From positions 1,116,001-1,180,000 of the forward strand of contig LR990065.1 in the NCBI GenBank assembly GCA_905147135.1: DNA of 64,000 nucleotides. Direction: 5' to 3'. This stretch comes from Blastobasis lacticolella (taxonomy: Eukaryota > Arthropoda > Insecta > Lepidoptera > Blastobasidae). The translations under genes and the position numbers were made by a program. Shown here in pieces: positions 1 to 11,069 of this stretch. The stretch's first letter is position 1; each line of letters opens with the position of its first letter. Below the pieces are notes generated by a model. That model did no database searches and had not been told where the DNA came from. It worked only from the letters and a program-made list of their open reading frames with translations.

Positions 1-284
1 TTTGACAAGAACGAGGCTCTGGTGATGATGATAATATGAGTAAAATAATTGTTAGAGAAAAGAATAGCTTAGTTACCTAATGTTACTTTGTTACAGCCAA
101 TAGAGATGCCGAGGGAGGCTTTTTTCCGGTATGACTATCTAATAACTTTTAACTAACTCTAACTCTATCTAGTAACTCTTACTGCATAAATCTCTTATAA
201 TAATTAATAACCAATTTTAACGGAATACTCGTTAAGGTAACTCCCGGCTACATGCTGCACTTTTTGAAAATATATTATTTAGAT

Positions 285-515
285 TTTAAACCTTGCTCTT
301 TCGGTAAGGGAAAACATCGTATTGAAACCTGTACATTCAGGCGACTGAATGTGTAACCATGATCCAATCTGGTCGGGTTCCCCTGGTAGCGGAGGGCCAC
401 GGAGGTCAGATGTCAGCTCCACTGTTCTGTCAAATCCTGAATCATGATCAAGGCGGACCTCGGAGCTTTGTGCGCGAGAGCACAACCGGGACATTAACGC
501 CAAGTTGATGAAATT
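285..515 (-). repeat. SINE-like repeat body fragment
   Basis: This stretch is, in reverse orientation, the body of a repeat also present at 10,330-10,520, 15,085-15,185 and 61,200-61,430. Shared blocks cover the stretch about the Lys-poor phrase gatcaggcaattacagtgga and the later accctgaccagattgga. No tRNA-like head is attached here, so it is a truncated copy. The 105-codon open frame on this strand is repeat sequence and not a gene. Confidence 0.6.
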
Positions 516-599
516 GTATGAGCCACAACCAATGTTGTAGACCTCTAAAATTTTGAGGATAAGTGCCACAAACAGTATAGTCGCCATACCTGTCAAATC

Positions 600-1075
600 A
601 GTGAAAAGGATAGTTGCCTCTCTTAGAAATTTGTAAATATTTAAATATACTTTTTAAAAGCATTAATCTAAATTTAAAAGGAAACCATTTTTAAGAACTT
701 CTATTCAACGGGATTAACTCACTGATTGGATTTCTTTGAAATTAGAACGGATAGACGCCTCGTAATAAAATTACTTTCTTTCTGATTTTTCTATAACTAT
801 GCTTAAGAGATAATGATTTTATAAGGTCAACATTACTTTATTGTGTACTCTAGCAGTAGCTTTGCAATAAAAATATAAAATATTTTCTGAATCCAACAAG
901 GGAATCTTCAATTATCTTTTGAATGTTCGAATATATGGAGCGTTGACGTTCCAGTAAATTTATAGAATGATACAATAACAACATTTTTTTAAATAAATAA
1001 TAATATAAATTTATGAATACATTCGACTTTAGATGTTTGAACTTATACTACTATGTTTATCTTTATGTGTTAAGC
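600..1075. other. AT-rich intergenic DNA
   Basis: I see no coding frame with protein-like character, RNA gene or recognisable repeat here. Poly-A and poly-T runs and TA-rich tracts dominate. Confidence 0.5.
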
Positions 1076-1077
1076 CA

Positions 1078-1200
1078 TTTCTGTCCCACTGCAGGGCAAA
1101 GGCCTCCCTTTCGAACTTCCACGACTCACGGTCGGATGCTTTCCTCGGCCAATCCTTAGAAAAGGCGTCCAACTCGTCCCGCCATCTCCGCCATCTTTAG
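1078..1200 (-). mobile_element. RTE-type LINE, C-terminal tail of reverse transcriptase
   Basis: The reverse complement reads RWRDELDAF.KDWPRKASDR, then ESWKFEREAFALQWDRNG and a stop. This is the characteristic end of an RTE-like LINE ORF2 (the W-D-E-L...W...R...W...A...QWD pattern). Only about 40 codons remain, so the copy is dead. A shorter relative is at 51,756-51,860 on the same strand. Clade assignment rests on motif recall. Confidence 0.7.
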
Positions 1201-2155
1201 AACATTGAAAAGTTTTCATTTGCTTTATCTTTACTTTCACCACTTATACCATACCTTTTTTAGATAGTTGATTTTCTCCCAGAAAAAAAACATTTTAAGG
1301 TTAGAAGTACCCTAACTGGTGATGTAAGTCGTAGAAGCAATAGGGATGTTTCAGGACTTACTTGCCAAAAGAAAACAAACCGTACTAATAAGTAATTATC
1401 ATCATCATATCAACATGAAGTTGCCCACTGCCCAAACAATAAAAATTATTTTTAAATTACTTTTTTTATTTACAGGCTTCCTTGGATGAACATTCGGCCG
1501 ACAATGTTAACAAATTCTTAACAAATAAAAGTCCTACGTTCTAAGTCTATTTTGTCTTATTTTTCTAAATATTTGACTCCCCCACTTACTTCAAGAGGAG
1601 TAACTGTAATAAAGAAAACAATATAACTTAAAACGATAGCATGGAGTTAGACCAAACCATTATATTCCTAGAAAATATGTTATCAGGTGTCTCCCAACAT
1701 TTACTTACGACTGATGTCATTGAACCGAGTTAGTTAAATTCCTTTATTCAACACTTTAAGAGTTATTCTAGCTTGAAGTATGTTTTGCTATACTTTCTTA
1801 TACTATACTTATCAAAAGTTTCTGTATAGTGTACACTGACTCTTGATGTTCTTATAGAGAGCTAGTTAAACGCTTTGTAACACCTTTAGGGCTACCATTA
1901 TACTTTTGGTACAACTAAATGTAAAACACCAAAAGTTTTGTCAGTTGTTTATGTTCTAAAATCGAGTTTGAGTTCGAGGTCTTTGGAGCTTTAAGAGGTA
2001 ACAAGAATACCATTAGTGCATTAACAGTGTTAATTGTATACTGCTTAGAGCTAGATGCTGCTAGAGTCGGAACACGCAAATAAATCATTGCAGTTTATAT
2101 ATTAGAGTTAATCGGTCAACTTTAGGAAATAATCCCTGTTTTACCTACACCTGAC
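1200..2155. other. Intergenic DNA without recognisable features
   Basis: This is AT-rich sequence with no long open frame and no repeat that I can match elsewhere in the window. Confidence 0.45.
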
Positions 2156-2159
2156 TTGA

Positions 2160-2395
2160 CGACCTGAGTGGTTCAGTTGGTTAACATGCCGGTCGCCACG
2201 CAGAAGTCCCGGGTTCGAATCCCGGCCGAGTATAAATTGAAATAATGACTTTGAATTTCTGTTACGGGTCTGGGTGTAGTATATGTAATAAGTATATATT
2301 TTAAAAAAGTATATAAGATGTTCATCAGTTATCTATACCACCCATAACACAAGCTTTGCTTACTTAGTGGCTAGATAGCGCTGTGTTAGTTTGTC
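2160..2395 (+). mobile_element. tRNA-derived SINE (Metulj-like), copy 1
   Basis: The head carries an A-box-like gagtggttcagttggttaac and a B-box gggttcgaatcccg, as in RNA polymerase III promoters. The body (ctgttacgggtctgggtg) and tail (ctagatagcgctgtgt) recur in copies at 26,101-26,340 and 43,281-43,665. Such elements are moved by LINE machinery; this one encodes nothing. I match it to Metulj-type lepidopteran SINEs from memory, so the family name is tentative while the SINE call is firm. Confidence 0.85.
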
Positions 2396-2399
2396 AAAG

Positions 2400-3580
2400 C
2401 ATATAATATGGTGGCAAGCATTACCTACTTGCAAACTTTATTACTTCTAATTATCACTTTAAGTAGGTTTACAAAGAATCAAATCTTTTAAATACATATA
2501 GTATATTTAGTTTATTGTTATTTGTCTTATGTGGTAAACAAATATGGCGTAGTAGCAACCAAAGATAATTTATAGGGTTGGGGAATCACCGAATGAATGA
2601 TTAGCGAAATAAGAACGAAATTGACGTGAACTGATTTAATTCAATTTAATTAGATCGATACACTACCGAAATCAAGTATTTATAAACAAGCTTCTGCCCG
2701 CGGCTCAACATAGACAAAAATTGTTATCTACAGAAGCAGAGAGTACATACCGAGTTTCAATTCGAGACAAAATGTTACACATCTCTATAACACACACTAA
2801 AGCAAATGCAGTGACGAAACCAGGCAGCCCATCTGCACATAAGTTATTTTTTACTACAAATTTATATTCCGTACCAAACACACACAAATCTGACTTGTTT
2901 ATTTATATTGTCATTATAATAAAAGTGCAATGAAGGTCGTCATCTGCCTATATACGTCTAAGTTCCTGGAATTCGAGCAGTTCAGATCATTGTAAAAGTG
3001 TTAACAATTAACTAGGATATATATCTGTGTTAATTACACAGAAATATAAACAGGAAAATTAAAATTTTGAGTTTGTTAAAGACATCTAGGTATTCAGCCT
3101 ACATTTCGCCGTGACCCGGCGACAGACAAAAATTTAAAAAATAAAAGTTTTGCATAATGATTAAAAAGTAATACAGCTGTAATGAAAACGGTATGGGAAA
3201 TGCTGTATCGAAAAGTATTTTTTTAAAATTGTATAGGCTGGCGTGAAAAAAGTGTACCCTTCAACGACTGTTTTTGAATGTGTAATTGGAACATTACGCT
3301 ATGAGTGTAGATAAATTAACTTAAAAATTACCGTTCGGGTTATAAAAAAGCGACTTAGAAACTTAGAAACCACGTACTTTAAGTTCGTACGTCTATCACC
3401 GACGTCCAGTCCAGTAGGTTCGCGAATTTAAAAACCGCGTACTTGAAATTCGTACGTGTGTCGCCTACATTACGTAGAAGAATAAAAATTGTATACAAAA
3501 ATCCGACCCTGTTACCAACGAAATATTTCCATGTCCATTTCGACACGGAAATATAGCTTTATTTGCTAATAATTAAGAGT
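2400..3580. other. Intergenic DNA with a diverged internal duplication
   Basis: There is no gene-like frame; the two overlapping frames near 2,700-2,930 lack protein-like character. At about 3,360-3,470 a segment containing cgtacttta.gttcgtacg occurs twice in diverged form. Otherwise nothing is recognisable. Confidence 0.4.
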
Positions 3581-3589
3581 CTCATTTTA

Positions 3590-3960
3590 AGGGTATGTTC
3601 CGGGTTTCCTACCGCGTACCTCTGTTGACGAGTAGCCCGATATTTCGACACAGTTGTGTGCATCACGGTCACGGGAAGACTGGAGAGCTGCGAGCGCCGG
3701 ACTATGTTGGTTAGCGATAAAGCGGCCGAAGTCGATCTACCCGCTTTCGCAAAAGTTTTTTGCTACTACTGCCGGTCTAGCCATCTTTGACAGCTCCACT
3801 TGTGTGATGCGTGTATGGTAGAAAACTGATTGGTCGAAGTTCGACTTTTTCTACCAACATCTACATTGACTCTGATTGTGTAGGATCATCCGCCAATCCG
3901 CCTCCTTTGTACATCGAAAGTACGTGAATTGTCTATGGACCAAGAATTTCTACCACAAAC
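3590..3960. repeat. Possible Penelope-like element flank (UTR-like)
   Basis: This non-coding stretch lies just beyond the 3' side of the minus-strand GIY-YIG fragment at 4,127-4,500. It contains the phrase cccgatatttcgacacagtt followed by cacggtcacgggaagactgg, which resembles the non-coding flanks of Penelope-like elements. The assignment depends on adjacency and memory and is weak. Confidence 0.35.
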
Positions 3961-3967
3961 GAATATT

Positions 3968-4027
3968 AGATAACGATAGCTTATGTCAGATAACGTTAAC
4001 TTATGTCAGATAACGTTAGCTTATGTC
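3968..4027 (+). repeat. Three 20-bp tandem repeats
   Basis: The unit agataacgttagcttatgtc occurs three times head to tail with one or two substitutions. It lies directly beyond the end of the PLE endonuclease fragment and could be part of that element's untranslated end. Confidence 0.8.
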
Positions 4028-4126
4028 AAATCCCATACATTTTTCCTACCACAAACGATTGTAGATTAACGAAACCTCTTGGCTAAGGCACACTAAACTG
4101 ATCGTTTCACTTAGTTTTTTAGTCTT

Positions 4127-4500
4127 ATTTCAACCTTGTTCTGGTTTTAGAGACTGAATCACTGGTGACCAAGTATTCGAAAACCTAAATCTGTCCTCAC
4201 GATTGAAATTTGGATATTTCGTGATTTCGATGGCTTCCCTAACTAAACGTGGAGTGTAGTGTCGTTCAGTAGATAACACCCGTGGGTTATGTAACTCCAT
4301 CCAGTGGTTAGTTACAGATTCTAAGAGTTGTTGGGCAATGGCAAACCTATAGCTCTGATTGTTTTTGATAGCTTTTATATGCTCCTTTACCGGGCTCGAG
4401 ATGGTTCGTTTGGTTTGGCCGATATAAGACTTCCCGCAACTACAATCAATCTTGTACACACCTGGATGCTCCAAAGGGAAGGTATCTTTAGGTCACCTCG
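4127..4500 (-). mobile_element. Penelope-like element, GIY-YIG endonuclease domain fragment
   Basis: The minus-strand frame reads [20 protein letters not shown], then QTKRTI and a VKEH motif. This is the GIY-YIG endonuclease core with its zinc-ribbon-like CSC that sits C-terminal to the reverse transcriptase in Penelope-like elements. About 114 codons remain. It faces away from the RT fragment beginning at 4,525 on the plus strand, a head-to-head order common in Penelope insertions, which often carry a 5'-truncated inverted copy. A short relative is at 15,392-15,465. It lacks an RT and cannot move. Confidence 0.85.
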
Positions 4501-4524
4501 TACTCTGCGATACTCATACTCTGT

Positions 4525-4916
4525 AATATAAGCTCAAAAGAACGTATGGCATTAAAGGAGTTACGAGCCGAAGAGGAAAATTTTAATACCTAAAGCAGAT
4601 AAGGGGTACGCCACTGTGGTTATGAATGTCACTGAGTACGACGATAAAATGAAGGCTCTGCTTAGTGATACTAATACGTACAAACCGGTAAAATATAATC
4701 CCACCGCCAGAGTGACCAAACGGACCATTAACATTATTAAGGAGTCTGATAATAACATCTCAGAGGAGGAACGTCAACGTTTACTGCGCCGCCGTATATC
4801 GCAGCCACTAAAAAAGGACGTATTGCCAAAGTACATAAGAATAAAACACCTCTGAGATCAATTGTTAGCCAAATTGACTCACCAACTGATATACTGGCTA
4901 AACATGTAAGGCAGTG
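4525..4916 (+). mobile_element. Penelope-like reverse transcriptase, N-terminal portion
   Basis: The plus strand encodes, with a few frame breaks, ERMALKELRAEEE, then ADKGYATVVMNVTEYDDKM, and after a break SPTDILAKHV. This matches the start of the PLE reverse transcriptase (ADKG.A.VVM...EY..KM) and runs to the region just before the PLTGK motif. The frame stops making sense at about 4,916, where a GC-rich sequence begins. The next part of the protein, starting PLTGKTSSYVK, resumes on the same strand at 12,192. It is a pseudogene. Confidence 0.85.
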
Positions 4917-4980
4917 TAGGATGCATGTGTCCGACGTGTCGCGTACAACGGCGCGACACGTCGGATGCATGTCGCGTATG
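4916..4980. repeat. GC-rich palindromic terminus
   Basis: gatgcatgtgtccgacgtgt is followed shortly by its approximate inverted copy acacgtcggatgcatgtc, making an imperfect hairpin. Related gatgcatg/gcgtcctgc units form a short array at 12,055-12,180 at the other end of the insertion. Confidence 0.6.
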
Positions 4981-5131
4981 AGAAAAAAATTAAATATTTA
5001 GTCTGCGCACATCGCACGCTAACGACATCGTAACGACATGCATCTTGACACTGACATGACACTCACTGCATACGTGTCTCCTAGGGATGTTCCAGTTTTT
5101 GTGTAATTGAAGCTAAAAACTAGAAAGCTGT

Positions 5132-5345
5132 GACCAGTAGGCCTACCATGAGTTGCTACAGTAAAAACGGCTTACTTTACTACTCTCGTTCCGTAAATCC
5201 CGTTTCCACAGTAGTAAACGTTAAGTCGGTACCATGAGTTTCACATACGTTTCCCGTTTAGTGTTACGTGAAAACCATACTAGCCACAGTAAAAGCTAAC
5301 TTCAGTGTAGTTCCGGGGTATAGGTCCTTGACAAGTGTTGTTGAT
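5132..5345 (+). repeat. MITE relic with taggcctaccatgag terminus
   Basis: The segment begins ccagtaggcctaccatgag. The same terminus, inverted, ends the segment at 7,925-8,142, and a variant flanks the 150-bp MITE at 59,021-59,170. The inner sequence contains a second accatgagtttcacatacg. The right end is unclear. Confidence 0.5.
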
Positions 5346-5459
5346 TATTAGTAGTCAGTGTCACAAAAACTTGTTTATTTACAAACAGAGGTTATGTTTT
5401 AGCAATGCCTAGGCACTTATTTAAGTCCTGTTAAATTGATAATAACATATACTTTATGT

Positions 5460-6560
5460 CCAAATAAAATTACGAAATCATAGACGATCCCCGAATTCCC
5501 CGAAATGAAGAAGTCAATAACTGGTTGAAACTGCGCTTACAGTTTGTCCACTGGGTTTTAAGTAGTTTTAACCCACCGGAAACAAAAGATTAATACTGCA
5601 TAATTATTGGTAAGTTTTATCTATATCTTAAAGTATATATACCTAATTTCAACTAAGTAGACATGTTGTACTGAGTAAACTTATATTAGGTATTATTTGT
5701 CAACAGGATCAGACTCTGGAGTCATGGTGGTGCAGTAAATTCTCAGAAATGGACGCCTGTAACTTTGAAAAGGAACTGCACTTACCCAAGTTGAATGAAG
5801 TTCGGAGGCACGACCACATGTGTAAAAAAGAAAACTCAACATCGGCTAAGAATATTTTTTTCAAATTGAAGATGCAAGTGGTACCTAATGAGCAGTAATT
5901 CCAGACTTTAGCATTAGTTAGTGCAATACTATATTAAAAATTGTTTGTAAAAGTGAAAGTGGTAGTTTAAGTTTAAGTTCTGATTTTTAAGATTTTGAAT
6001 AAAAATATATTTATACCTAATTCATAATTTGATTTTTATTTTCCTGCTATAATTACTAGGATTAGTGTAGTATAGGTATAGTACAGCTAATATAATAATA
6101 GCCCTGATATTTTCTATTATCAATACAATCCCAGTTATTTCCCAATAATAATACCTAAGGTTAAAATTCTTAATTACCTATGTGTAAAACCCCAACCTCT
6201 CAGACCAGAAAATAGACAGCAGTTATGTGTACTTGTGTGTACTCAAGGCTGGAATTTGGACCGAGGCTGAGGATCCAATGGCATGTCAAGTGTAAAGATT
6301 ATGGTAAAACCCTCCACTAATGTGAAGGAGGCCCAGGTCAAACTGTTTACCATTAAAGACTGTTATGTGTGTGATAAAAATAAAATATAATATTGATTTT
6401 TCTTATTAATTTAATCTTTCATAGTATGGCACAGTAACATATTTTTTATTACAATATTGTTGTTGAAGGCAGTTGTGTGGCTTTATAAAGAGCATAATGA
6501 AAAACAAAAATATTTGCTAATGTCATCAACTTAAAAATATTAGTTCTTATATGTAAAATA
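5460..6560. other. Intergenic DNA, no gene recognised
   Basis: At 5,480-5,600 and 5,706-5,900 base composition is more balanced than around it, and a splice-acceptor-like ttgtcaacag precedes the second part. No frame gives a recognisable protein. At 6,290-6,350 there is a short stretch with gaaggaggcccaggtcaaac that resembles LINE 3' sequence. The rest is AT-rich. Confidence 0.35.
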
Positions 6561-6570
6561 TATAAAACAA

Positions 6571-7067
6571 GCCAGCGAGTAACTTATCTTGTAAATTTCA
6601 CTTTTCAAACATTTTATTATTAGGTGTTATAGGTTAATAGACAAGTAGGATTTCTTCTGATATGTCTATACAACATTGCAGTGCTGATAATAGCTTTCAC
6701 TTCCATAACACATACTACAGTTTAGTTTACTGAATAATTTTATTAATTTTGCACCAAATGTCCATTTTGTTTTTAAAAGAGCGGGCGGTTACCTATGAGA
6801 GCCTACTGACCATGTCTGAGAACCAACTCCAACTATTCACAATTCACAACCTTATGGTATAGCAAGTGATAAACAACATTAGTCTTAGATGGTGTGCAAT
6901 TTATCCTTGTGCTGTGTCCACACAATGCTTCAGCACCTTTCATATTAAACATTTGACGAAAGTTAAGCTTGTAAGTCTCATTGATGCCACCCTGTATCCT
7001 TGTTTCTTCCAGTGTGGTGAGGTTCAATTCTTGTAGTCTTTCCTCATATAACTTCTGTTCCAGGGCA
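6571..7067 (-). mobile_element. CR1/Rex1-like LINE RT tail, tandem unit 1
   Basis: The minus-strand frame encodes KLYEERLQELNLTTLEETRI and, after it, NETYKLNFRQMF, a fragment of the region after the RT palm of CR1/Rex1/Jockey-type LINEs (YE.RL..L.L.TLE.RR..G...E.YK). A second copy follows immediately at 7,068-7,570 with a 497-bp offset, so a local tandem duplication took place after insertion. Both are dead fragments of about 80 codons. Confidence 0.7.
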
Positions 7068-7605
7068 GCCAACGAGTAACTTATCTTATAAATTTCACTT
7101 TTCAGACATTTTATTATTATTATTAGGTGTTATAGGTTAATAGACAAGTAGCATTTCTACTGATATGTCTATAAAACATGACAGTGCTAATAATAGCTTT
7201 CACTTCCATAACACATAAGTACTACATTTTAGTTCACTGAATGATTTTATTAATTTTTCGCCAAATGTCCAACTTGTTTTTAACAGAAGGGGCGGTTACC
7301 TATGAGAGCCTATTGCCCCATGTCTGAGAACCAATTCCAACTATTCACAATTCACAACCTTATGGTATGGCAAGTGATAAACAATATTAGTCTTAGATGG
7401 TGTGCGATTTATCCTTGTGCTGTGTCCACGCAATGCTTCAGCACCTTTCATATTAAACATTCGATGAAAGTAAAGCTTGTAAGTCTCATTGTTGTCATCC
7501 TGTATCCTTATTTCTTCCAGTGTGGTGAGGTTAGATTCTTGTAGTCTTTCCTCATATGACTTTTTCAGTGCTGCCGGTATCTTTGTGGCTCTTCCCTGCA
7601 CACTC
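7068..7605 (-). mobile_element. CR1/Rex1-like LINE RT tail, tandem unit 2
   Basis: This is the second unit of the 497-bp tandem duplication, minus strand. It reaches further N-terminally than unit 1 (QGRATKIPAALKKSYEERLQ) and continues through NLTTLEEIRIQ to RGHSTRINRTPSKTN. The extra upstream residues support LINE identity: the usual sequence is RRATK.IP.L...YEERL. It has no catalytic residues. Confidence 0.75.
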
Positions 7606-7609
7606 TCGA

Positions 7610-7920
7610 GAACAACAATGTCTTGTAGAGAGTTTTAACACTTCTCACCTTAGAAAAAACAGTAAGAGACGTAATCACAGTGTGTGTATTAAATTATTCA
7701 TTTGTTTTCGCATATGGGCTTCTTGTTGGCGATAAAACGTATTTTCATCAGCCGCATGGACTTCGGCGAACATCCTTCAAGCAAAATATCGCCTTCCAGA
7801 CATTTTTGGCACGAAAATAATAACTATCTCCAAACGAAAAATACTTCTCACATTAAAAATTTTTGGGAGTGCTGTAACCACAGTAGTTTCGGTAATTTAC
7901 TAAAGCATCTGTCAAATTTG
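7610..7920. other. Intergenic DNA between repeats
   Basis: No recognisable coding content; the 73-codon plus frame here has no protein-like features. Confidence 0.4.
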
Positions 7921-7924
7921 TGAC

Positions 7925-8142
7925 TCATGGTACGGATTTGTATGAAAAGCGCTGCGTAAACCACACTCCCCACGTAAACGGAAACGTGTGTGGTAAAGTC
8001 AATTAACCAATAGCAACTCACGGTACGGATTTTAGTTCCGCTACTGCCCGATAGAGGCGCTGTACGAATTCTCATAGAAACTTTTTTACGTTCACTGTAC
8101 AGTAAACGGGAAAACAAACTCATGGTAGGCCTACCGGTATAC
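7925..8142 (-). repeat. MITE relic with ctcatggtaggcctac terminus
   Basis: The segment contains actcatggtacgga near its left edge, an internal actcacggtacgga, and ends ctcatggtaggcctacc. The final 16 bases are the inverse of the start of the relic at 5,132. No transposase is present. Confidence 0.5.
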
Positions 8143-8254
8143 AAAAGTAAGACCCTCATCGATTAAATATTATGTAGTGTGCAATAAGGTACTTCTGATA
8201 AGAAAATTGGTCCCGAAGTCTTTTCAATTTTAATTAAGTAAACCTAAATATATA

Positions 8255-8625
8255 TGTATAGGTACTATTATTACATTCATACATTACATACAACACTCAC
8301 GCCCGTGTCCCATAGGGGTAGGCAGAGACTATCGAGTACCCAAGCTACGATCCTAACACACCTCTTTTGCCTCTTCCACATTCATACATATTTTCATGCA
8401 TTTGCGCCGGTTGAGGGTACTCCTAACCTTTATTTGATCAGTATAATGTCCTTCTTGGGCGCTCTTTCAACCCATCCATTTACATACATACGATAGATAC
8501 CATTCGTAATCTGTTTTTCTTCCATCCTCTCCACGTGTCCATACATAACAAACAAACCATCTCAGCATACCTCTTTCAATACTCTTTTATGAGATTACTC
8601 CTCATTTTATCACTTACTAGTGGAC
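8255..8625. repeat. Dispersed lepidopteran-type repeat (LINE 3' region-like)
   Basis: This contains acgcccgtgtcccataggggtaggcagagactat followed by atcctaacacacctcttttg. The same core is recognisable at 39,740-39,780 (cccgcaagagtaggtagagacga). Phrases of this kind are common in lepidopteran repeats from memory. It holds no reliable coding frame. Confidence 0.45.
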
Positions 8626-8815
8626 CCGGCGCGACTTCGTTCACGTACACCTACTATACCCTTATCCATTTTTCTTGCTTATAAACCTTCCTCTTGAATC
8701 ACTCTATCTATTAAAAAAAAACGCATCAAAATCCGTTGCGTAGTTTCAAAGATTTAAGCATACAAAGGGACATAGGGACAGAGAAATCGACTTTGTTTTA
8801 TACTATGTAGTGATG
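8626..8815. repeat. Dispersed repeat tail ending in (ATG)n
   Basis: The sequence runs from agtggacccggcgcgacttc through catcaaaatccgttgcgtag to actatgtagtgatgatgatg. I recognise this as a widespread lepidopteran repeat tail; the terminal trinucleotide run is typical of RTE-like 3' ends. No protein is encoded. Confidence 0.5.
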
Positions 8816-8927
8816 ATGATGACCTCACACTCCGTATATTATACATTAAATACCTAAATTGTTTTTTTATTACATTCCTTTAGACATGGAATCATGGACA
8901 GAATGGCACAGATCTATCATTAATCTT

Positions 8928-9065
8928 CAGTAACAAGTGTTCTGAGATCAATAGTTTCCAAGTTATTACACTTTCACGTTTGACAGCTGTCATTCGAAAT
9001 GTAGATTTCGACGAGTACTATCATTTCTATTTACTACGACTAATAGTTTCCTAGTCATAACAGTT
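8928..9065. repeat. Single diverged unit of the gacagctgtc repeat family
   Basis: This unit contains tttgacagctgtcattcgaa and tcgacgagtactatcatttc. These are the core blocks of the roughly 110-bp units that fill the palindromic MITEs at 49.2-50.4 kb and 59.6-60.8 kb and the repeats at 13.4 and 39.0 kb. Confidence 0.7.
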
Positions 9066-10325
9066 TGAAGCTAGCTGTACGCTCTATTTGAGTCGCTTTG
9101 GGGGTCTCGTTAATCTTCTAATCATTGCTATTTTCAGAGTTCTTGGCCGATTTATTTGATTTTAGTCTCAAACGATGGACCGGCTTAGACGCACTGTACC
9201 ACCAGCTCAAAAAACCAACTCGGGATTTTATTGCGTTTTGCGACTTTTTACAATTAATTACGCAAAATATGAAACACGCACATTGCCACAAACGCAAAAC
9301 ACCAACCCGTGACTTGTGAAATTTTTGCAATCAAAATGGCGGGCAGTACAACAACAGGCCGACATTTTGTACCTTCACTATCCTGGGTACAAGTTTGAAC
9401 CTAAGTTCTTTCTTCGCGCTGGTGTTTGCCTATTTCTCAAATTATTAGTCACCACACTAAGTTAATGTTGTTATAATATTTTGTAAGTCTTTCCGGTACT
9501 CACAATGATAGTGCTATAAGAGAGGTTTTATTCTGAAAATCACAAGGCACTTTATATTTTCGCAAACTGACTTGCAGTTCCAAAGATATTTAGGCATTAA
9601 CGAGGAAAATTCGAAATTTTCGGCCCAAATACACACTCATGCAGAGAAATAATAGAGGCGACTAACGTAAGTTAGGTATCAAAATTATAACTACCTACTG
9701 TGGGTGGAAGGGTACCGAGTGACTTTATTACCTGACACCTGGTTTGCTGGGCTTGGTTGAGCGGTTCGTGATATAATGGTATACCGAAAGTACATTAGAT
9801 TTTTACATACTAATGGATTCCATGTCAAAAATAGTCGTGACAGGGTACTGAGACACTTTATAATTATTATATAAATTATTCCTTCATTAACTATTATAAA
9901 ATTAGAGCCAGAACTGAAAGTTCGTCCCAACACTAGTTCATATGGTAGCATGACGGGGGGACTATTGCCTAACTTAGTTGCAAACTGAATTTGACATTAG
10001 ATAATTCTACACTACGTCATCTACGTTGGCCACTAGCCATAGCGTCCACAAAATTAAAGTAGTGTAAGATTTTTATATGACAAATTCAGTTTTCCAGTGA
10101 GTTAGCCAATAGCCCCCCAGCAATGACGAATAAAACCAGAGGGACGGCAATGTGGTTATGGTTTCTGTGGCGATGATAGGCCATGAGCGTGCCGATTGAC
10201 AGCCGATTATCCATATTATTATTATATACTACCTGTTGCCCGCGACTACATCCGCGTGGGCTTCTGAATATAAACAAAATACCTATCCTTCAATGACAAT
10301 TTAAAATTAACCATGCATTTCGGCT
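9066..10325. other. Intergenic DNA, no gene recognised
   Basis: Frames of 60-90 codons occur on both strands but none has a known motif, signal peptide or codon pattern that supports a gene. Confidence 0.4.
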
Positions 10326-10329
10326 GGTC

Positions 10330-10640
10330 ATCTTGGCGATAATGTCCCGGTTGTGGTCTCTGTCCGTCTTGATCCATGATTTGGGAGATCAGGCAATTAT
10401 AGTGGAGCAACTGCCATCTGACCACCGTGACTCTGTTAACAAGGGAACCTGACCAGATTGGACATTCCTGGGGCCTGAACGTGCATATTGCATCACGATG
10501 TTTCCCTCACCGCAAGGACACTGGTTAGTGTTCAACTAATGTATATAACTTATAAAGAGCATTGGCACTGCTGGTCGAACCCTCGTACCTCGGGGTACGT
10601 GTTTTACCCCTTAACCATTACGCCACCAACGTTCTCATCA
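10330..10640 (-). mobile_element. SINE with tRNA-like head (minus)
   Basis: The reverse complement starts with a tRNA-like head (ggcgtaatggttaaggggta, then a B-box gagggttcgacc) at about 10,577-10,640. The body at 10,330-10,520 is shared with 285-515 and 61,200-61,430. The copy is diverged and non-coding. Confidence 0.7.
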
Positions 10641-10689
10641 TAGTACATCTCGGATACTGAATATAAATGTAAAGCAGGTAAACTGATAA

Positions 10690-10905
10690 TAGAGTGTGCT
10701 GTGAATTACGTGGGGAACAGATGTCTGGCCACCCTCTCCAGATACGGGAAGGATCAATCGGCCCAGGTCGTAAAGAGTGACGTGCGTTCCAACAGACTCA
10801 CCACTAAGCGTGTCAAAGACCGTGCAAAGTCAACTAAGAAGAGCAGAAAGTTGGACCGCGGGCCTCCGCGTGTTGGGCGGGAGCGCAACCGAGATTTTTA
10901 GCAAA
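10690..10905 (+). mobile_element. LINE ORF2 C-terminal tail (RTE-like)
   Basis: The plus frame contains DVRSNRLTTKRVKDRAKSTK followed by KSRKLD. It parallels the better preserved copy at 14,865-15,075 (KRWLDVDKNDMRANKLTT, then DRAKW). The pattern RW.DD...D.R...LT..D..DRA.WR...RKADP is the known ORF2 end of this LINE type. Short and non-functional. Confidence 0.65.
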
Positions 10906-10914
10906 TATTATGGT

Positions 10915-11060
10915 GATTTCCCTCACCTTACGGTGGGTATAGGTTAATGTTCAACTGTACATAACACAGAAAAGAGTCATTAGCACATAGTGGACCTGGG
11001 GTTCGTACCCAGTATTCCAGAGTATGAGTCTGACCCCTTAACTATTAGGCTACCGACACT
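10915..11060 (-). mobile_element. Second tRNA-like SINE head (minus)
   Basis: The reverse complement gives gtagcctaatagttaagggg as an A-box region and gggtacgaacccc as a B-box, followed by a truncated body ending in ccctcacct. It is related to the SINE at 10,330-10,640. Confidence 0.6.
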
Positions 11061-11069
11061 CTCATCATC

